Origin: an uncultured Mitsuokella sp.
GTDB taxonomy: Bacteria; Bacillota; Negativicutes; Selenomonadales; Selenomonadaceae
DNA length: 33,811 bases
Assembly (NCBI GenBank): GCA_945877355.1
Contig: CAMCRT010000021.1
Location: 1 to 33,811, forward strand
Reading direction: 5' to 3'
In this document: in pieces, positions 20,405-29,381 of the stretch
Position numbering within the stretch: the stretch's first letter is position 1
Layout of the letters: each line of letters opens with the position of its first letter
Made by a program: the position numbers and the translations under genes
The notes under the pieces: generated by a model
The model's input: the letters and a program-made list of their open reading frames with translations, nothing else
Databases searched by the model: none
What the model was told of the DNA's origin: nothing

Positions 20405-23400
20405 TCAGATACCCCTTATGCAGAAGGTAAAGGTCTTCGTTTCGTTCTTTGCCCGGTACTCGGGAAGCACCTGGCTGCCCCAGGAGTCATCGCCTCCCAC
20501 CCCCGACTGGCCAGCAGAGGCCCGAAGATACGTGTGGTGAATGGGCGGCAGCTCGTAGGCATGGCGCGCCGTCTCCAGCTCATGGGCGCTATGGGGAAGC
20601 GCCGAGGCCTCAAAGGGTACATCGCCGAAGATCCGGACACCCCGGCCCCGATGATCCGTGACCTCCAGCCAGCGGACACCCGTGTGGTTGCCGCACTCCT
20701 GGGGCAGGAGATAGGGGGTGAGCTCCTTCGTCGTCTCCGTCTCGTAGAGACCCAGGCGAGCCCCCTCCTGCCGATCTACATAGCACTCCTGGGGCCCGTA
20801 GCCATAGAAGCGGATATGGGAGTAGTCGGCGGGGATGGTGAAGACAACCGCGAAGTCCGGCAGCTCCTCCGGGAGCCCAGCGACCTTTTCATAGCCCAGG
20901 GTAACGGAGAGGGCTCCGTCCGCTGCCACCTCATAGGTCACGGTGCAGGAGGAAAGGGGGTTCGTCGCCAGCTCGTAGGTAAAGCGAAGGGCAAAGGACT
21001 CGGCCCTCTGCTCGCACTGGCCCAGCTCGCCGTAATATCGGCATTCCTGCCAGGACTCGCCGACCCGCACTTCCTTCTTCACGCAGCGTCGGTAGAGGCT
21101 CGCCAGCTTCCACTGGGCGAGCTGGAAATCCCGGCGGGCGCCGTAGTCGTTGTCCACGGGGGCCCGCCAGAAGCTGGGGGCCGGCATGGCATCGAGCAGC
21201 TCCACCCCGTCCACCCGGAAGGAGGTGAGGTTCCCATGGGCGCTGGAGAAGAGGTAGGAAAAACCTGTGCCGTGGATGCCGATGGTGTTGTCCCCCTGGA
21301 CAATGCGAAGGGGCACGACCGTCTCAAGGGGCACGGCCACCGACCGATGGTAAAGGGTGCTGGGCCCCGTGAGCTCCGTGGCCTCCACCGCATCCTCTGC
21401 GGGAAGCTCCACCTCCTCCACCTGCCAGACCCCCTGGCCGAAGGCCACAGCGTGGCCGGCCCTCGCCCAGAGAGTGTCCGTGCGGAGAAGGAGCTCTGCC
21501 GTCACCGCCTCCTCCCCGGCATCCGTCACCGGGAGATTCTCAAGGGAGACCGTGCCGGTCTCTCCAGGGGCGATGTGCCCCATGGGGAGCTCGCCCCGCC
21601 AGATTTCCGTGCCATCCAAGGCGATAGTAACGCGGAGCGCATACTCCTCCGCCTCCGTGAAGAGGCTGCGGTTCTCGATGGTGATTTCCTCTGGCGAGAC
21701 CTGAAGCACGAAGTTCTGGTAGCAGTACTTGACCTCCTGGAGCTTCGGCGTGGGGGTCCTGTCGGCGAAGACGATGCCATTTCCGCTGAAGTTGTAGTCC
21801 GTGGGCCGGTCGCCGAAATCGCCGCCGTAGGCCAGGTACTCCTCCCCATAGCGGTTCTTTGTGCGGATGGCCTGATCCACAAAGTCCCAGATAAAGCCCC
21901 CCTGATACCGGGGGTTCCGATAGGCCAACTCCGTGTAGTGGGAGAGGTCGCCGTTGGAGTTGCCCATGGAGTGGGCATACTCGCAGCAGATAAAGGGCTT
22001 CTCGGGATTTTCCGCCAGAAACTTCTCGATGTTCTTCGCAGATGTATACATCTGGCTCTCCACATCGCTGGTGGCGGGATAGCGCCGATCCCAGAAGATA
22101 CTCTCGTAGTGGACGAGGCGGCTGCCGTCCGCCTGGCGGAAATAGTCGCTCATGGCCGCAAGCGTCGAGCCGCCGTAGGACTCGTTGCCGCAGGACCAGA
22201 AGAGGATGCAGGCGTGGTTCTTGTCCCGCTCCACCATGGACCTTGCCCGGTCGAGGACGGCCGCCTTCCAGTCGGGGCGGTCGTTTGGCAGGGAGTGCTC
22301 ATCGGCCATGGCCACGCCGTCCCGCATCCAGCTGCCGTGGGTCTCCAGATTCGTCTCGTCGATGACATAGAGGCCGTAGCGGTCGCAGAGGCGGTAGACC
22401 TCCGTGGCATTCGGATAGTGGGAGCAGCGGAGGGCGTTGATATTGTTCTGCTTCATGAGGGCGATGTCCCGCTCGATGGACGCAAGATCCAGCGCCCGTC
22501 CCCTGTCGCAGTCGAACTCGTGGCGGTTGACGCCCTTGAAGACCACCCGCTTGCCGTTGACCTTCACGAGGCCGTCCTCGATGGCGATGGAGCGGAAGCC
22601 GATATCCTCCGCCACGATCTCCGCCAGATGCCCTGCCTCGTCATAGACGAAGAGCACGGCCCGGTAGAGATGGGGCTTCTCCGCGCTCCAGAGTTGTACG
22701 TGGGAAAGCTCTGCGGCGAAGGAATACTCCGCCCCTGCCTCCTCCAGCTCCTGCAGGAGCACCTGGTCACCCGCCGGCGAGTAGAGCTCCAGGCGCAGGC
22801 GGCGCTTTGCCTCCTCCGCGAAGCGGGCAGTGATAGAGAGGCTTCCGTCCTGATAGTCGTGAACAGGCTCCGCCTTTACGGCGAAGTCCACAACGTGATG
22901 GGCGGATTTTTTCACGATACGCACGTCCCGGAACAGGCCCGAGAACCGCCAGAAATCCTGGTCCTCCAGCCAGCTGCCCGAGCTATAGCGGAAGACCTCG
23001 AGGACGACCCGGTTGCGCCCCGGATGGAGCGCCCCCGTGATGTCGAACTCCGCCGGCAGGAAGCTGTCCTCGCTGTAGCCGATGTAGGTGCCATTGACAT
23101 AGACGGCAGCCGCGCTGTCAGCCCCGAGGAGCTGCAGCGTCGCCCCCTCCCAGTCCTCCGGGAGCTCCAGATCCCGCAGGTAGACGGCGACGGGATTGTG
23201 GCGGGCAGGGTTCTTGCCCTGCTGCACGTCCTCATGGCCGTCCCAGGGATAGGTGATGTTCGTGTACTGGGGCGCGCCGTAGCCCTCCATCTGGATATGG
23301 GCGGGCACCCGGATGGTCTTTAGCCAATCCAGGGGGAAGTCCTCGGCCGTGAAGCCCACCGGCAAAAGGGACGGGTGATCGGCGTAGATCACATGCCAGA

Positions 23401-23539
23401 CGCCTGCGAGGCTCCGAACGAGGGAGCTCTCCCCGGAGGCCAGCTCCAGGCCATCGGCGAAGAAGGCGTGGTCGCTGTGGGCCGGCAGGCGGTTCTCCTG
23501 GAAAATCTCCGGATTTGATAGTTTTGCTTCATCAAACAT
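20405..23539 (-). CDS. lacZ: Beta-galactosidase, GH2
   Basis: The 1044-residue protein has the full LacZ architecture: sugar-binding and jelly-roll domains, a central TIM barrel, and a C-terminal beta-sandwich. The acid/base glutamate is in FWSCGNESYGG (about residue 450) and the nucleophile in FICCEYAHSMGNSNG (about residue 525); NRHEFDCDRGRAL and CSHYPNATEVYRLCD precede them. It cleaves lactose to glucose and galactose in the cytoplasm. AAGGGGAG precedes the ATG. It lies 20 bp after the symporter gene, which likely supplies its substrate. Confidence 0.97.
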   Translation of the reverse strand: MFDEAKLSNPEIFQENRLPAHSDHAFFADGLELASGESSLVRSLAGVWHVIYADHPSLLPVGFTAEDFPLDWLKTIRVPAHIQMEGYGAPQYTNITYPWDGHEDVQQGKNPARHNPVAVYLRDLELPEDWEGATLQLLGADSAAAVYVNGTYIGYSEDSFLPAEFDITGALHPGRNRVVLEVFRYSSGSWLEDQDFWRFSGLFRDVRIVKKSAHHVVDFAVKAEPVHDYQDGSLSITARFAEEAKRRLRLELYSPAGDQVLLQELEEAGAEYSFAAELSHVQLWSAEKPHLYRAVLFVYDEAGHLAEIVAEDIGFRSIAIEDGLVKVNGKRVVFKGVNRHEFDCDRGRALDLASIERDIALMKQNNINALRCSHYPNATEVYRLCDRYGLYVIDETNLETHGSWMRDGVAMADEHSLPNDRPDWKAAVLDRARSMVERDKNHACILFWSCGNESYGGSTLAAMSDYFRQADGSRLVHYESIFWDRRYPATSDVESQMYTSAKNIEKFLAENPEKPFICCEYAHSMGNSNGDLSHYTELAYRNPRYQGGFIWDFVDQAIRTKNRYGEEYLAYGGDFGDRPTDYNFSGNGIVFADRTPTPKLQEVKYCYQNFVLQVSPEEITIENRSLFTEAEEYALRVTIALDGTEIWRGELPMGHIAPGETGTVSLENLPVTDAGEEAVTAELLLRTDTLWARAGHAVAFGQGVWQVEEVELPAEDAVEATELTGPSTLYHRSVAVPLETVVPLRIVQGDNTIGIHGTGFSYLFSSAHGNLTSFRVDGVELLDAMPAPSFWRAPVDNDYGARRDFQLAQWKLASLYRRCVKKEVRVGESWQECRYYGELGQCEQRAESFALRFTYELATNPLSSCTVTYEVAADGALSVTLGYEKVAGLPEELPDFAVVFTIPADYSHIRFYGYGPQECYVDRQEGARLGLYETETTKELTPYLLPQECGNHTGVRWLEVTDHRGRGVRIFGDVPFEASALPHSAHELETARHAYELPPIHHTYLRASAGQSGVGGDDSWGSQVLPEYRAKNETKTFTFCIRGI

Positions 23540-23559
23540 AGCGTTTTCTCCCCTTGGGC

Positions 23560-24981
23560 TTACTTGCTCATCTTATCCCAGTTGCGCTCCAGCTCCTCCA
23601 CGATGCGGGCATGCTCATCCTCGGTCAGCGTGACCTTTGCCCGATAGAGGAGCGTGGCAAGCAGGATGAGGACGATGGGCGCGGCGAACATGATGAGCTG
23701 GAAGTGGAAGAGGGACTCCGCCGTGATGTCGGCTGCAGAGGCGCCGCCCGTCATGCCGACCCAGACGGCCACGAAGCCGATAATGCCGGAGGAGACAGCG
23801 CCGCCGAACTTATCCACCAGGGGACGGACGCAGAGGCAGACCGCCTCGTCGCGATGGCCCAGCTTCAGCTGGCCGTACTCCACGGAGTCCGTGATGGTCA
23901 TGAGCACCACCAGGAAGATGAGGGGCTGAGGCAGGGCAAAGAGGCCTGCACCGATGAGGGCGATGATGACATTCGTGCCGCTGGAGGCGTAAATGAGGAG
24001 CGCGACCACCATGATGGCGATGGAGGCGAAGAAAAGGCTGCGGCGGCTGAACTTCGCCGTGATGGCCGGGAAGAGGGAGACCGCCAGGAGGCCGATGACC
24101 GTGTTGATGACGCCGAGGCCGGAGAACATGGTGGCGTCGCCCACCACGTAGATGAAATAGTAGAGGTTGAAGTTGTTGACGATGTTGATGCCGATTCCGT
24201 AGATGAGGTAGGCGATAGCCACCCAGAGGAGCTGGTCATTCTTCATGAGGACCTTGAACACGTCCTTTGCGGAGGTCTCCGTCTTGTTCTCACGAAGGGC
24301 CGACTCCTTTTCCTCCGTGCCGATGCCGAGAATGATAGCGCCGAGGGTCGCAATACCGCCGCCGATGCAGGCGAAGGCGAACCAGCCGCGAGGATCGCCC
24401 GCACCGCCATTGGCATTCAGGGAGAAGAACAGGACGACGGGCATGACGATGACCGCCACGAGGTTGCCGCCAAAGACAGAGCCGATACGGGCGATGGTCG
24501 CCGTGATATTGCGCTCATGGGAGTCGAAGGAGAGCGCCGGGAGCATGGACCATATCGCCACATCCTTCGCGCTGTAGAAGATATCCATGATGAAGTAGAC
24601 GATGGCGAACAGCACGAGGTAGAGCATGGGGTCCGACGCTGCGAGGCCGCCGAAGTCCGTGTAGAGCAGGGCGAGCGTGATGGCTGCCACGAAGGCACCC
24701 ACGAGGACCCAGGGCTTGAAGCGGCCCCAGCGGGTCTTCGTCTTGTCGATGAGGTTGCCGATGAAGGGATCCACGAAGAGCTCCACGATGCGGAGCACCA
24801 TGATGATGCCCGTAACGAGGCCGATCATGTACTGGTCGTGGGATGGATTGCCCGAGTTGAAGAGATTGCTCGTGACGAAAATCATGAAGTAGGTCGCGAG
24901 CATGCCATAAAACATATCATGTCCGAAGGTGCCGCAGGCATACGCGATGCGCGGCCATACACTGCCCTTTGATTCTGCCAT
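23560..24981 (-). CDS. Glycoside-pentoside-hexuronide (GPH) family sugar:cation symporter
   Basis: The 473-residue protein has about twelve hydrophobic helices and the GPH N-terminal signature (FGHDMFYGMLATYFMIF, then DPFIGNLIDKTKTRWGRFKPW with the conserved D-x3-G-x4-R-x4-R-x3-P pattern between helices 2 and 3). It lacks the C-terminal IIA domain of LacS. MelB and LacS relatives import melibiose or lactose with Na+ or H+. With lacZ and an alpha-galactosidase downstream, either sugar is possible. GGAGGAACTATCC leads to the ATG. Confidence 0.92.
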   Translation of the reverse strand: MAESKGSVWPRIAYACGTFGHDMFYGMLATYFMIFVTSNLFNSGNPSHDQYMIGLVTGIIMVLRIVELFVDPFIGNLIDKTKTRWGRFKPWVLVGAFVAAITLALLYTDFGGLAASDPMLYLVLFAIVYFIMDIFYSAKDVAIWSMLPALSFDSHERNITATIARIGSVFGGNLVAVIVMPVVLFFSLNANGGAGDPRGWFAFACIGGGIATLGAIILGIGTEEKESALRENKTETSAKDVFKVLMKNDQLLWVAIAYLIYGIGINIVNNFNLYYFIYVVGDATMFSGLGVINTVIGLLAVSLFPAITAKFSRRSLFFASIAIMVVALLIYASSGTNVIIALIGAGLFALPQPLIFLVVLMTITDSVEYGQLKLGHRDEAVCLCVRPLVDKFGGAVSSGIIGFVAVWVGMTGGASAADITAESLFHFQLIMFAAPIVLILLATLLYRAKVTLTEDEHARIVEELERNWDKMSK

Positions 24982-25043
24982 GGATAGTTCCTCCTGTTTT
25001 CCGATAACCTTGCGTCTATCGCATTTCCTCTAAAACGCGCGAA

Positions 25044-25649
25044 TCAGCCGCGCACGGCCTTGATGTAGGCGAGGACACCCTCGGCGATCTGCTCGAGGCT
25101 CGCTCCCCGGCCCGTATTGACCACGAGATCGTAGTGCTGGGGGTCGCCCCAGGTACGGCCCGTGTAGTAGTTGTAGTACTGGGCCCGCTTTTTGTCCTCC
25201 CTGTCCAGCTCCTTGAGGCTCTTGCCGTCGTAGACCGCCTTGCCGCGGGCCTCCCGGAAGTCATCGTCCGCCATGACGAAGATATCGAAGTGGTTCTTCT
25301 CCTCCCGGAGCGCATAGTCTGCGCAGCGGCCCAGGAATACGCAGGGACCGTCCTTTGCAATCTTCCGGATGGCTGCCGACTCCGACAGGAACATCTCATT
25401 GCTGGAGCCCCCCATGCGGGTGCCGAAGGAATGGAAGGGCAGGAAGCTCATGGAGAGGGGCTGCACCTCGTTTTCCATCTGGGAGAGCTCCGCCTCCGAC
25501 AGGTCGTTGATGCCCAGCTTCGCCGCCGCGATGTGGACGATCTGCCGGTCATAGAGCTTCACCCCCAGCTTCTTCGCCAGGATTCCTGCCAGCTCACGCC
25601 CACCAGTACCATACTGGCGTCCCACGGTCAGAATCAGATTTTCCATCAT
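25044..25649 (-). CDS. Cytidylate kinase-like family protein
   Basis: The 201-residue protein matches the cytidylate-kinase-2 family: MENLILTVGRQYGTGGREL contains the P-loop-like G-x4-G-G/K variant, followed by GVKLYDRQIVHIAA, an FLGRCADYAL segment and DYNYYTGRTWGDPQHYDLVVNT near the end. Members are widespread in anaerobic gut Firmicutes, and their true substrate is unknown. It is the first gene after the promoter and LacI-type operators and lies 62 bp ahead of the symporter, so it appears to lead the gal/lac operon. Two adjacent ATGs (25649 and 25646) follow GGAGGG; the second has better spacing. Confidence 0.85.
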   Translation of the reverse strand: MMENLILTVGRQYGTGGRELAGILAKKLGVKLYDRQIVHIAAAKLGINDLSEAELSQMENEVQPLSMSFLPFHSFGTRMGGSSNEMFLSESAAIRKIAKDGPCVFLGRCADYALREEKNHFDIFVMADDDFREARGKAVYDGKSLKELDREDKKRAQYYNYYTGRTWGDPQHYDLVVNTGRGASLEQIAEGVLAYIKAVRG

Positions 25650-25662
25650 GTTCCCTCCTGTA

Positions 25663-25728
25663 AAAAGTAATCGTTTACTTTTCTCTACAAAAGAAAAAGC
25701 GCTTTTGTTTTTATCGGTAAACGCTTTC
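25663..25728 (-). promoter_or_regulatory. Three LacI/CcpA-type operator-like sites in the gal/lac leader
   Basis: Site 1 is a perfect palindrome, AAAAGTAA-TCGT-TTACTTTT (25663-25682). Site 2 is AAAAGCGCTTTT (25695-25706). Site 3 is GGTAAACGCTTTC (25716-25728), similar to a catabolite-responsive element. All three lie between the promoter and the first start codon, where a bound repressor would block transcription. Site 1 read on the minus strand contains AAACGATT, also found at the lacI promoter. Confidence 0.7.
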
Positions 25729-25743
25729 TTTCTTATAAATCCG

Positions 25744-25772
25744 ATTATACAATAAGAAGCACGATTGTGCAA
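25744..25772 (-). promoter_or_regulatory. Promoter of the gal/lac operon
   Basis: TTGCAC (25767-25772), a 17-bp spacer and a perfect TATAAT (25744-25749) on the minus strand. Transcription should start near 25737, immediately upstream of the operator sites. Confidence 0.8.
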
Positions 25773-25820
25773 GGCTTTTTATTGTATTCAGAAAAATATT
25801 TTATTTTTCCCCCATAAGAG

Positions 25821-25857
25821 AAAAAAGCAGGGCTGCTTCACGTGAAGCAACCCTGCT
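25821..25857 (-). terminator. Terminator of cheV
   Basis: AGCAGGG-TTGCTTCACGTGAAGCA-CCCTGCT type stem (25826-25857) followed by six Ts on the minus strand, 13 bp after the cheV stop. Confidence 0.9.
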
Positions 25858-25869
25858 GGAGTTTTACGA

Positions 25870-26862
25870 TCAGCCTTCAAAGGGCAGGCCCTGATCCTCT
25901 GCCAGCTTCTGGTTGCGGATCGGAGTCTTGAATACGAGATGGTCAAGAAGCTCGATGAGCTGGTTGATCTCCGGCTTTGCGATCTGGCCGGAGGCGCCGA
26001 GCTCCTTGCCCTTGCGGCGCATCTCCTCGTTGATAAGGGAGGAGAAGAGCACGAGGGGGACAGTGCCCAGGCGCTCGTCCTCGCGAACGAGCTTCAGCAG
26101 GCGATGGCCGTCCATCTTCGGCATCTCCACGTCGGAGACGATGATGGCCACCTGGTCCTCGATGGGGCCCTCTTTCTTTGCGAGGGTCTGGAGGTAGTCC
26201 CAGGCATCCTGGCCATTGCCGAAGTCCCGGACGAACTTGTAGCCCGAGTCGTGGAGCGTCTGCACGAGGAGGTCCCGGAGGAGCGGCGAGTCCTCGGCCA
26301 CGACCACGTGGGCCTTGCCGCGCTTGTCCTTGATATTCTCGGAAGCTTCCTCAACGGTCGTGAGTTTCTGGTTGATCTCCGGATTGATCTCCGCGATGAT
26401 GGTCTCGAAGTCCAGCAGGAGGACGATGCGGTCCTTCATCTTGATGATGCCCACGACGCGGGTCTGCTCGCCCACCTCTGGTGCCGGCTCCATTTCCTTC
26501 CAGGAAATACGATGAATGCGCGAAACATTGTCCACCAGGAAGCCAATGTTGTAGTTATTGATTTCCGTGACGATGATGTTACGCGGCTCCTTTTCTGCCT
26601 GGATGCCAAGGCAGCGCGGGAGATTGACGAGCGGAATCGCCTTGCCGCGAAGCGTGAAAAGACCGTCGATGTACGGATGTGCCTGCGGCATCTCCGTCAC
26701 CGGCACGCGGGTGATGACCTCGCGCACCTTTGCCACATTGATGCCATAGTTGACGCCACCAATGCTGAATTCGACAATCTCAAACTCATTCGTGCCTGTC
26801 TCCAGGAGAATACCCTTCTGATCGCCTTTTGTCTCTGGCTCTTTGCCTTTGGTATCTGCCAT
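25870..26862 (-). CDS. cheV: Chemotaxis coupling protein CheV (CheW-REC)
   Basis: The 330-residue protein joins a CheW domain (about residues 25-175; FSIGGVNYGINVAKVREVI, PYIDGLFTLRGKAIPLVNL) and a C-terminal receiver domain with acidic pair in VVAEDSPLLRDLL, phospho-acceptor aspartate in IIVSDVEMPKMDG, threonine/serine in LFSSL and lysine in QIAKPE. CheV couples receptors to CheA and aids adaptation through phosphorylation. The ATG at 26862 is chosen because GGGGGCG lies 6 nt upstream; an ATG five codons earlier has no such site. It is monocistronic and ends at a terminator. With the FliB gene it supports a motile host. Confidence 0.95.
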   Translation of the reverse strand: MADTKGKEPETKGDQKGILLETGTNEFEIVEFSIGGVNYGINVAKVREVITRVPVTEMPQAHPYIDGLFTLRGKAIPLVNLPRCLGIQAEKEPRNIIVTEINNYNIGFLVDNVSRIHRISWKEMEPAPEVGEQTRVVGIIKMKDRIVLLLDFETIIAEINPEINQKLTTVEEASENIKDKRGKAHVVVAEDSPLLRDLLVQTLHDSGYKFVRDFGNGQDAWDYLQTLAKKEGPIEDQVAIIVSDVEMPKMDGHRLLKLVREDERLGTVPLVLFSSLINEEMRRKGKELGASGQIAKPEINQLIELLDHLVFKTPIRNQKLAEDQGLPFEG

Positions 26863-26972
26863 TCTATTCGCCCCCATGGTCCAGGGAAGCCGCCCAGAGG
26901 GCTGCCTCCAACAATAATCCTAAAAGAATCAAGTACAATTACTCTCTTATGGTGCTATATTCTACTTTATTG

Positions 26973-27002
26973 AAAAAATTCCTTCTAATCACGTGGGAAT
27001 TT
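26973..27002 (-). terminator. Terminator of the obg-to-cvfB operon
   Basis: AAATTCC (26976-26982) pairs with GGAATTT (26996-27002) and the minus-strand transcript ends in TTTTTT, directly after the stop codon at 27004. Confidence 0.75.
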
Positions 27003-27003
27003 C

Positions 27004-27927
27004 TCACGGGTTTTCTATTTTATCATTCTCCCCGCCGAAATCCTCCCCATTTTTCAGGTAGGTCCACCCATCCCGCTGCTCGATGCGGCCCTCCTTCAGA
27101 AGGTGTCCCAGAGCCCGCTTGAAGGCGGCCTTCGAGATGTGGAACTTCCCCTTTATGACCTCCGGGGAGGACTCGTCGCTGTAGGGCATTTTGCCCTCCC
27201 GCTCCGAGAGAAACGAGAGGATTCTTTCCGCATCCGTCACGAGGGCCTTTTCCTTTGACTCCAGAAGGGACGCATTGAGCCTGCCATCGGGCCGGACGAA
27301 GGTCACCCGGGCCGTGACCACCTCGCCCACCCGGGGGCGCTCCCGCATCTCCTTGTTGGCGATAAAGACGATGTAGCGCTCCTCGGAAAAGAGGAAGGCG
27401 CCAGCGTCCGTATAGTTGTAGATGGCCCCTGTCACGTGGCTGCCCACATGGACATCCTTCGCGGGCCTTGATGCCCTCCGAAGCTCGTCCTCCACCTCCA
27501 TGGTGACGGCGAGGCGGCCGGACTTATCCGTGTAGAGCTTCGCCCAGACGGTCTCCCCCACCTGGGGGCGGCCCCGCATGCCGGCGTAGGGCAGGAAGAT
27601 GCCCCGCTCCGCCCCCACGTCGAGGAAGGCCCCGTCCCGGCTCACATTGATGACGCGAAGCCTCGCAATCTGCCCCTCCTTCATCTTTGGCGTGCGCATG
27701 CTGGCGGTGAGGCGACGCTTCGGGTCCAGGTAGAGGAATACCTCCACCCGGTCGCCGATTTTCACCGGATGGGTCTGCTGGGTCTTATGGAGGAGGATGT
27801 CGTCACTCGTATTTCCCGTCTCGGCGTCGAGGAAGGCTCCCATGTCGGACTCTCGGACGACCGTGAGGATCGCCACACTGGAGGGGCCGTATTTCTTTGG
27901 GCGGCGCGTCTCCCGTTCCTGCTCCAT
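27004..27927 (-). CDS. S1-domain RNA-binding protein, CvfB/YitL-like
   Basis: The 307-residue protein has repeated S1-like modules (RESDMGAFLDAETGN, VINVSRDGAFLDVGAERGIFLP, TDAGAFLFSEERYIVFI) and a C-terminal winged-helix segment (KGKFHISKAAFKRALGHLLKEGRI), the arrangement of CvfB. Relatives in Staphylococcus influence virulence gene expression, probably through RNA. The ATG at 27927 is one base past the rsfS stop with GGAG 7 nt upstream; the open frame further upstream is antisense-like overlap with rsfS. It is the last gene of the operon. Confidence 0.88.
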   Translation of the reverse strand: MEQERETRRPKKYGPSSVAILTVVRESDMGAFLDAETGNTSDDILLHKTQQTHPVKIGDRVEVFLYLDPKRRLTASMRTPKMKEGQIARLRVINVSRDGAFLDVGAERGIFLPYAGMRGRPQVGETVWAKLYTDKSGRLAVTMEVEDELRRASRPAKDVHVGSHVTGAIYNYTDAGAFLFSEERYIVFIANKEMRERPRVGEVVTARVTFVRPDGRLNASLLESKEKALVTDAERILSFLSEREGKMPYSDESSPEVIKGKFHISKAAFKRALGHLLKEGRIEQRDGWTYLKNGEDFGGENDKIENP

Positions 27928-27928
27928 C

Positions 27929-28276
27929 TCAGTGCTCCTCGTAGACCGTGAGCTTCGCATCGCCCCAGAGACGCTCCAGAGCGTAGTACTCCCGCTGGTC
28001 TGTCCTAAAGACATGGGCGATGGCGTCGCCGTAGTCCAGGAGCACCCACTCGCCCTCCCGGTAGCCTTCCCTCCGCTGGAAGGCGACGCCCGCCTCCGCC
28101 AGCTTCTCCTCGATGTTATCGGCGATGGCCCGCACCTGGGTCCCCGTGTTGGCAGAGCACACGACGAAGAAGTCCGCCGAGTCCATGACGCCCCGCATGT
28201 CCATCGTCACGATGTCCGAGGCCTTTTTCTCTGCTGCAGCCCTAGCGATCGCAAGGGCCAGTTCCTGTCCTGTCAT
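27929..28276 (-). CDS. rsfS: Ribosomal silencing factor
   Basis: This 115-residue RsfS/Iojap protein binds ribosomal protein L14 and keeps subunits apart under starvation. The typical blocks are present: ADFFVVCSANTGTQVRAIADNIEEKL, the GYREGEWVLLDYGDAIAHVF motif with conserved W and DYGD, and REYYALERLWGDA. AGGAGGCATAT precedes the ATG. It sits between the lcp and cvfB-like genes; yqeK-lcp-rsfS is a common Firmicutes/Negativicutes order. Confidence 0.96.
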   Translation of the reverse strand: MTGQELALAIARAAAEKKASDIVTMDMRGVMDSADFFVVCSANTGTQVRAIADNIEEKLAEAGVAFQRREGYREGEWVLLDYGDAIAHVFRTDQREYYALERLWGDAKLTVYEEH

Positions 28277-28313
28277 ATATGCCTCCTGATTCTATCAAAC
28301 GCGCTATCGCGCT

Positions 28314-29381
28314 CTATTCCTTATTGTCTTTGCTATCCTTGTCATCACTTCGCGAGGCGGGGGAGAAAAGCTCCCCCATCTTTTCCTCGATCTCGCCCTT
28401 GTCCGGCACCCACTCGCCTTCGCTTCCGAGACTGCCCGGGAGCATGAGGCTCGTGGGCTGCTCGCTGGAGAGAGCGCGCACCACATTGGCGAGATGCGCC
28501 GAGTCGAAGATCTCCGCGCTCGTATCGACTTCCTTTTTGAAAATCTCCGCAATGGCGGGAAGCCGCGGTATGGTGTCCACCTGCAGGAGCTCCTCATAGA
28601 GGGCCTTGGCGAACTTCTGCTGCCGCTGGATGCGGCCCGCCTCCCCCAGCTCCGGGCTCACATAGCGGATGTACTCCTCCGCCTGGGTGCCGGTGAGGTG
28701 CTGGTAGCCCTTTTTCAGGTGAATCGACGTGTCCCCTGCCGGGTCATCGTAGTTCATATCGCTTTCCACGTAGACATCGATGCCCCCGAGGGCGTCGATG
28801 AGGTCTGACATGGCCTTCATATCCAGCGTGATGTACTGGTGGATGGAGACGCCGAGGAGGTGGCTGACGGCCCGCACCATGGCAGGCGCCTCCCCGCTGG
28901 CGTAGAGATTGCCGAGGCGCCCTGAGCCCCCCTCCGGGTAGCTCACCCAAGTGTCCCGGGGGATCGTCACGATGCGCACCTTCCCCGTCTCATTCTCCGT
29001 GCTCAGGAGGAAGATGGTATCCGCATGCTTTTCCCCAGGCGACTCCTTATCCGCGCCCTCGTCGAGGCCCAGCACCAGCACATTCGTATAGCCATCGAAG
29101 CGGGGGTCGATTTTCCCTCGCCGGGCCTCCTGCCGGAGCTCATAGCCGGATCGGGCTGACTGGTAATCGTGGTAGAGCCCCACGGTCCAGTTTACCAGCG
29201 TGTAGCCGATGAAAAGCACGAAGACCAGAAAGACAAGGCCCAGAATGAGGAGAAAGAGGCAGCCAAAGAGGCGCCGTCGCCGTCGCCTCGCGATCTCCCG
29301 CCGCTTTTGCCGGATGACCTCCCGGGTGAGCGGCGCCTCGCTCTCCAGGCGCTCGAGGGCTTCGCGGTCACGGGCGTCCAT
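28314..29381 (-). CDS. LytR-CpsA-Psr (LCP) family cell-wall polymer transferase
   Basis: The 355-residue protein has an arginine-rich cytoplasmic N terminus (RQKRREIARRRRRR), one membrane helix (about residues 38-65) and an extracytoplasmic LCP domain: NVLVLGLDEG, RTVTIPRDTWV-type IVTIPRDTWVSYP, the KAMSDLIDALGGIDVYVE segment, and RIQRQQKF. LCP enzymes attach glycopolymers to peptidoglycan. The ATG at 29381 overlaps yqeK by 14 bp and has AAGGGTGG upstream; a GTG at 29390 is less likely. A 37-bp gap leads to rsfS. Confidence 0.93.
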   Translation of the reverse strand: MDARDREALERLESEAPLTREVIRQKRREIARRRRRRLFGCLFLLILGLVFLVFVLFIGYTLVNWTVGLYHDYQSARSGYELRQEARRGKIDPRFDGYTNVLVLGLDEGADKESPGEKHADTIFLLSTENETGKVRIVTIPRDTWVSYPEGGSGRLGNLYASGEAPAMVRAVSHLLGVSIHQYITLDMKAMSDLIDALGGIDVYVESDMNYDDPAGDTSIHLKKGYQHLTGTQAEEYIRYVSPELGEAGRIQRQQKFAKALYEELLQVDTIPRLPAIAEIFKKEVDTSAEIFDSAHLANVVRALSSEQPTSLMLPGSLGSEGEWVPDKGEIEEKMGELFSPASRSDDKDSKDNKE

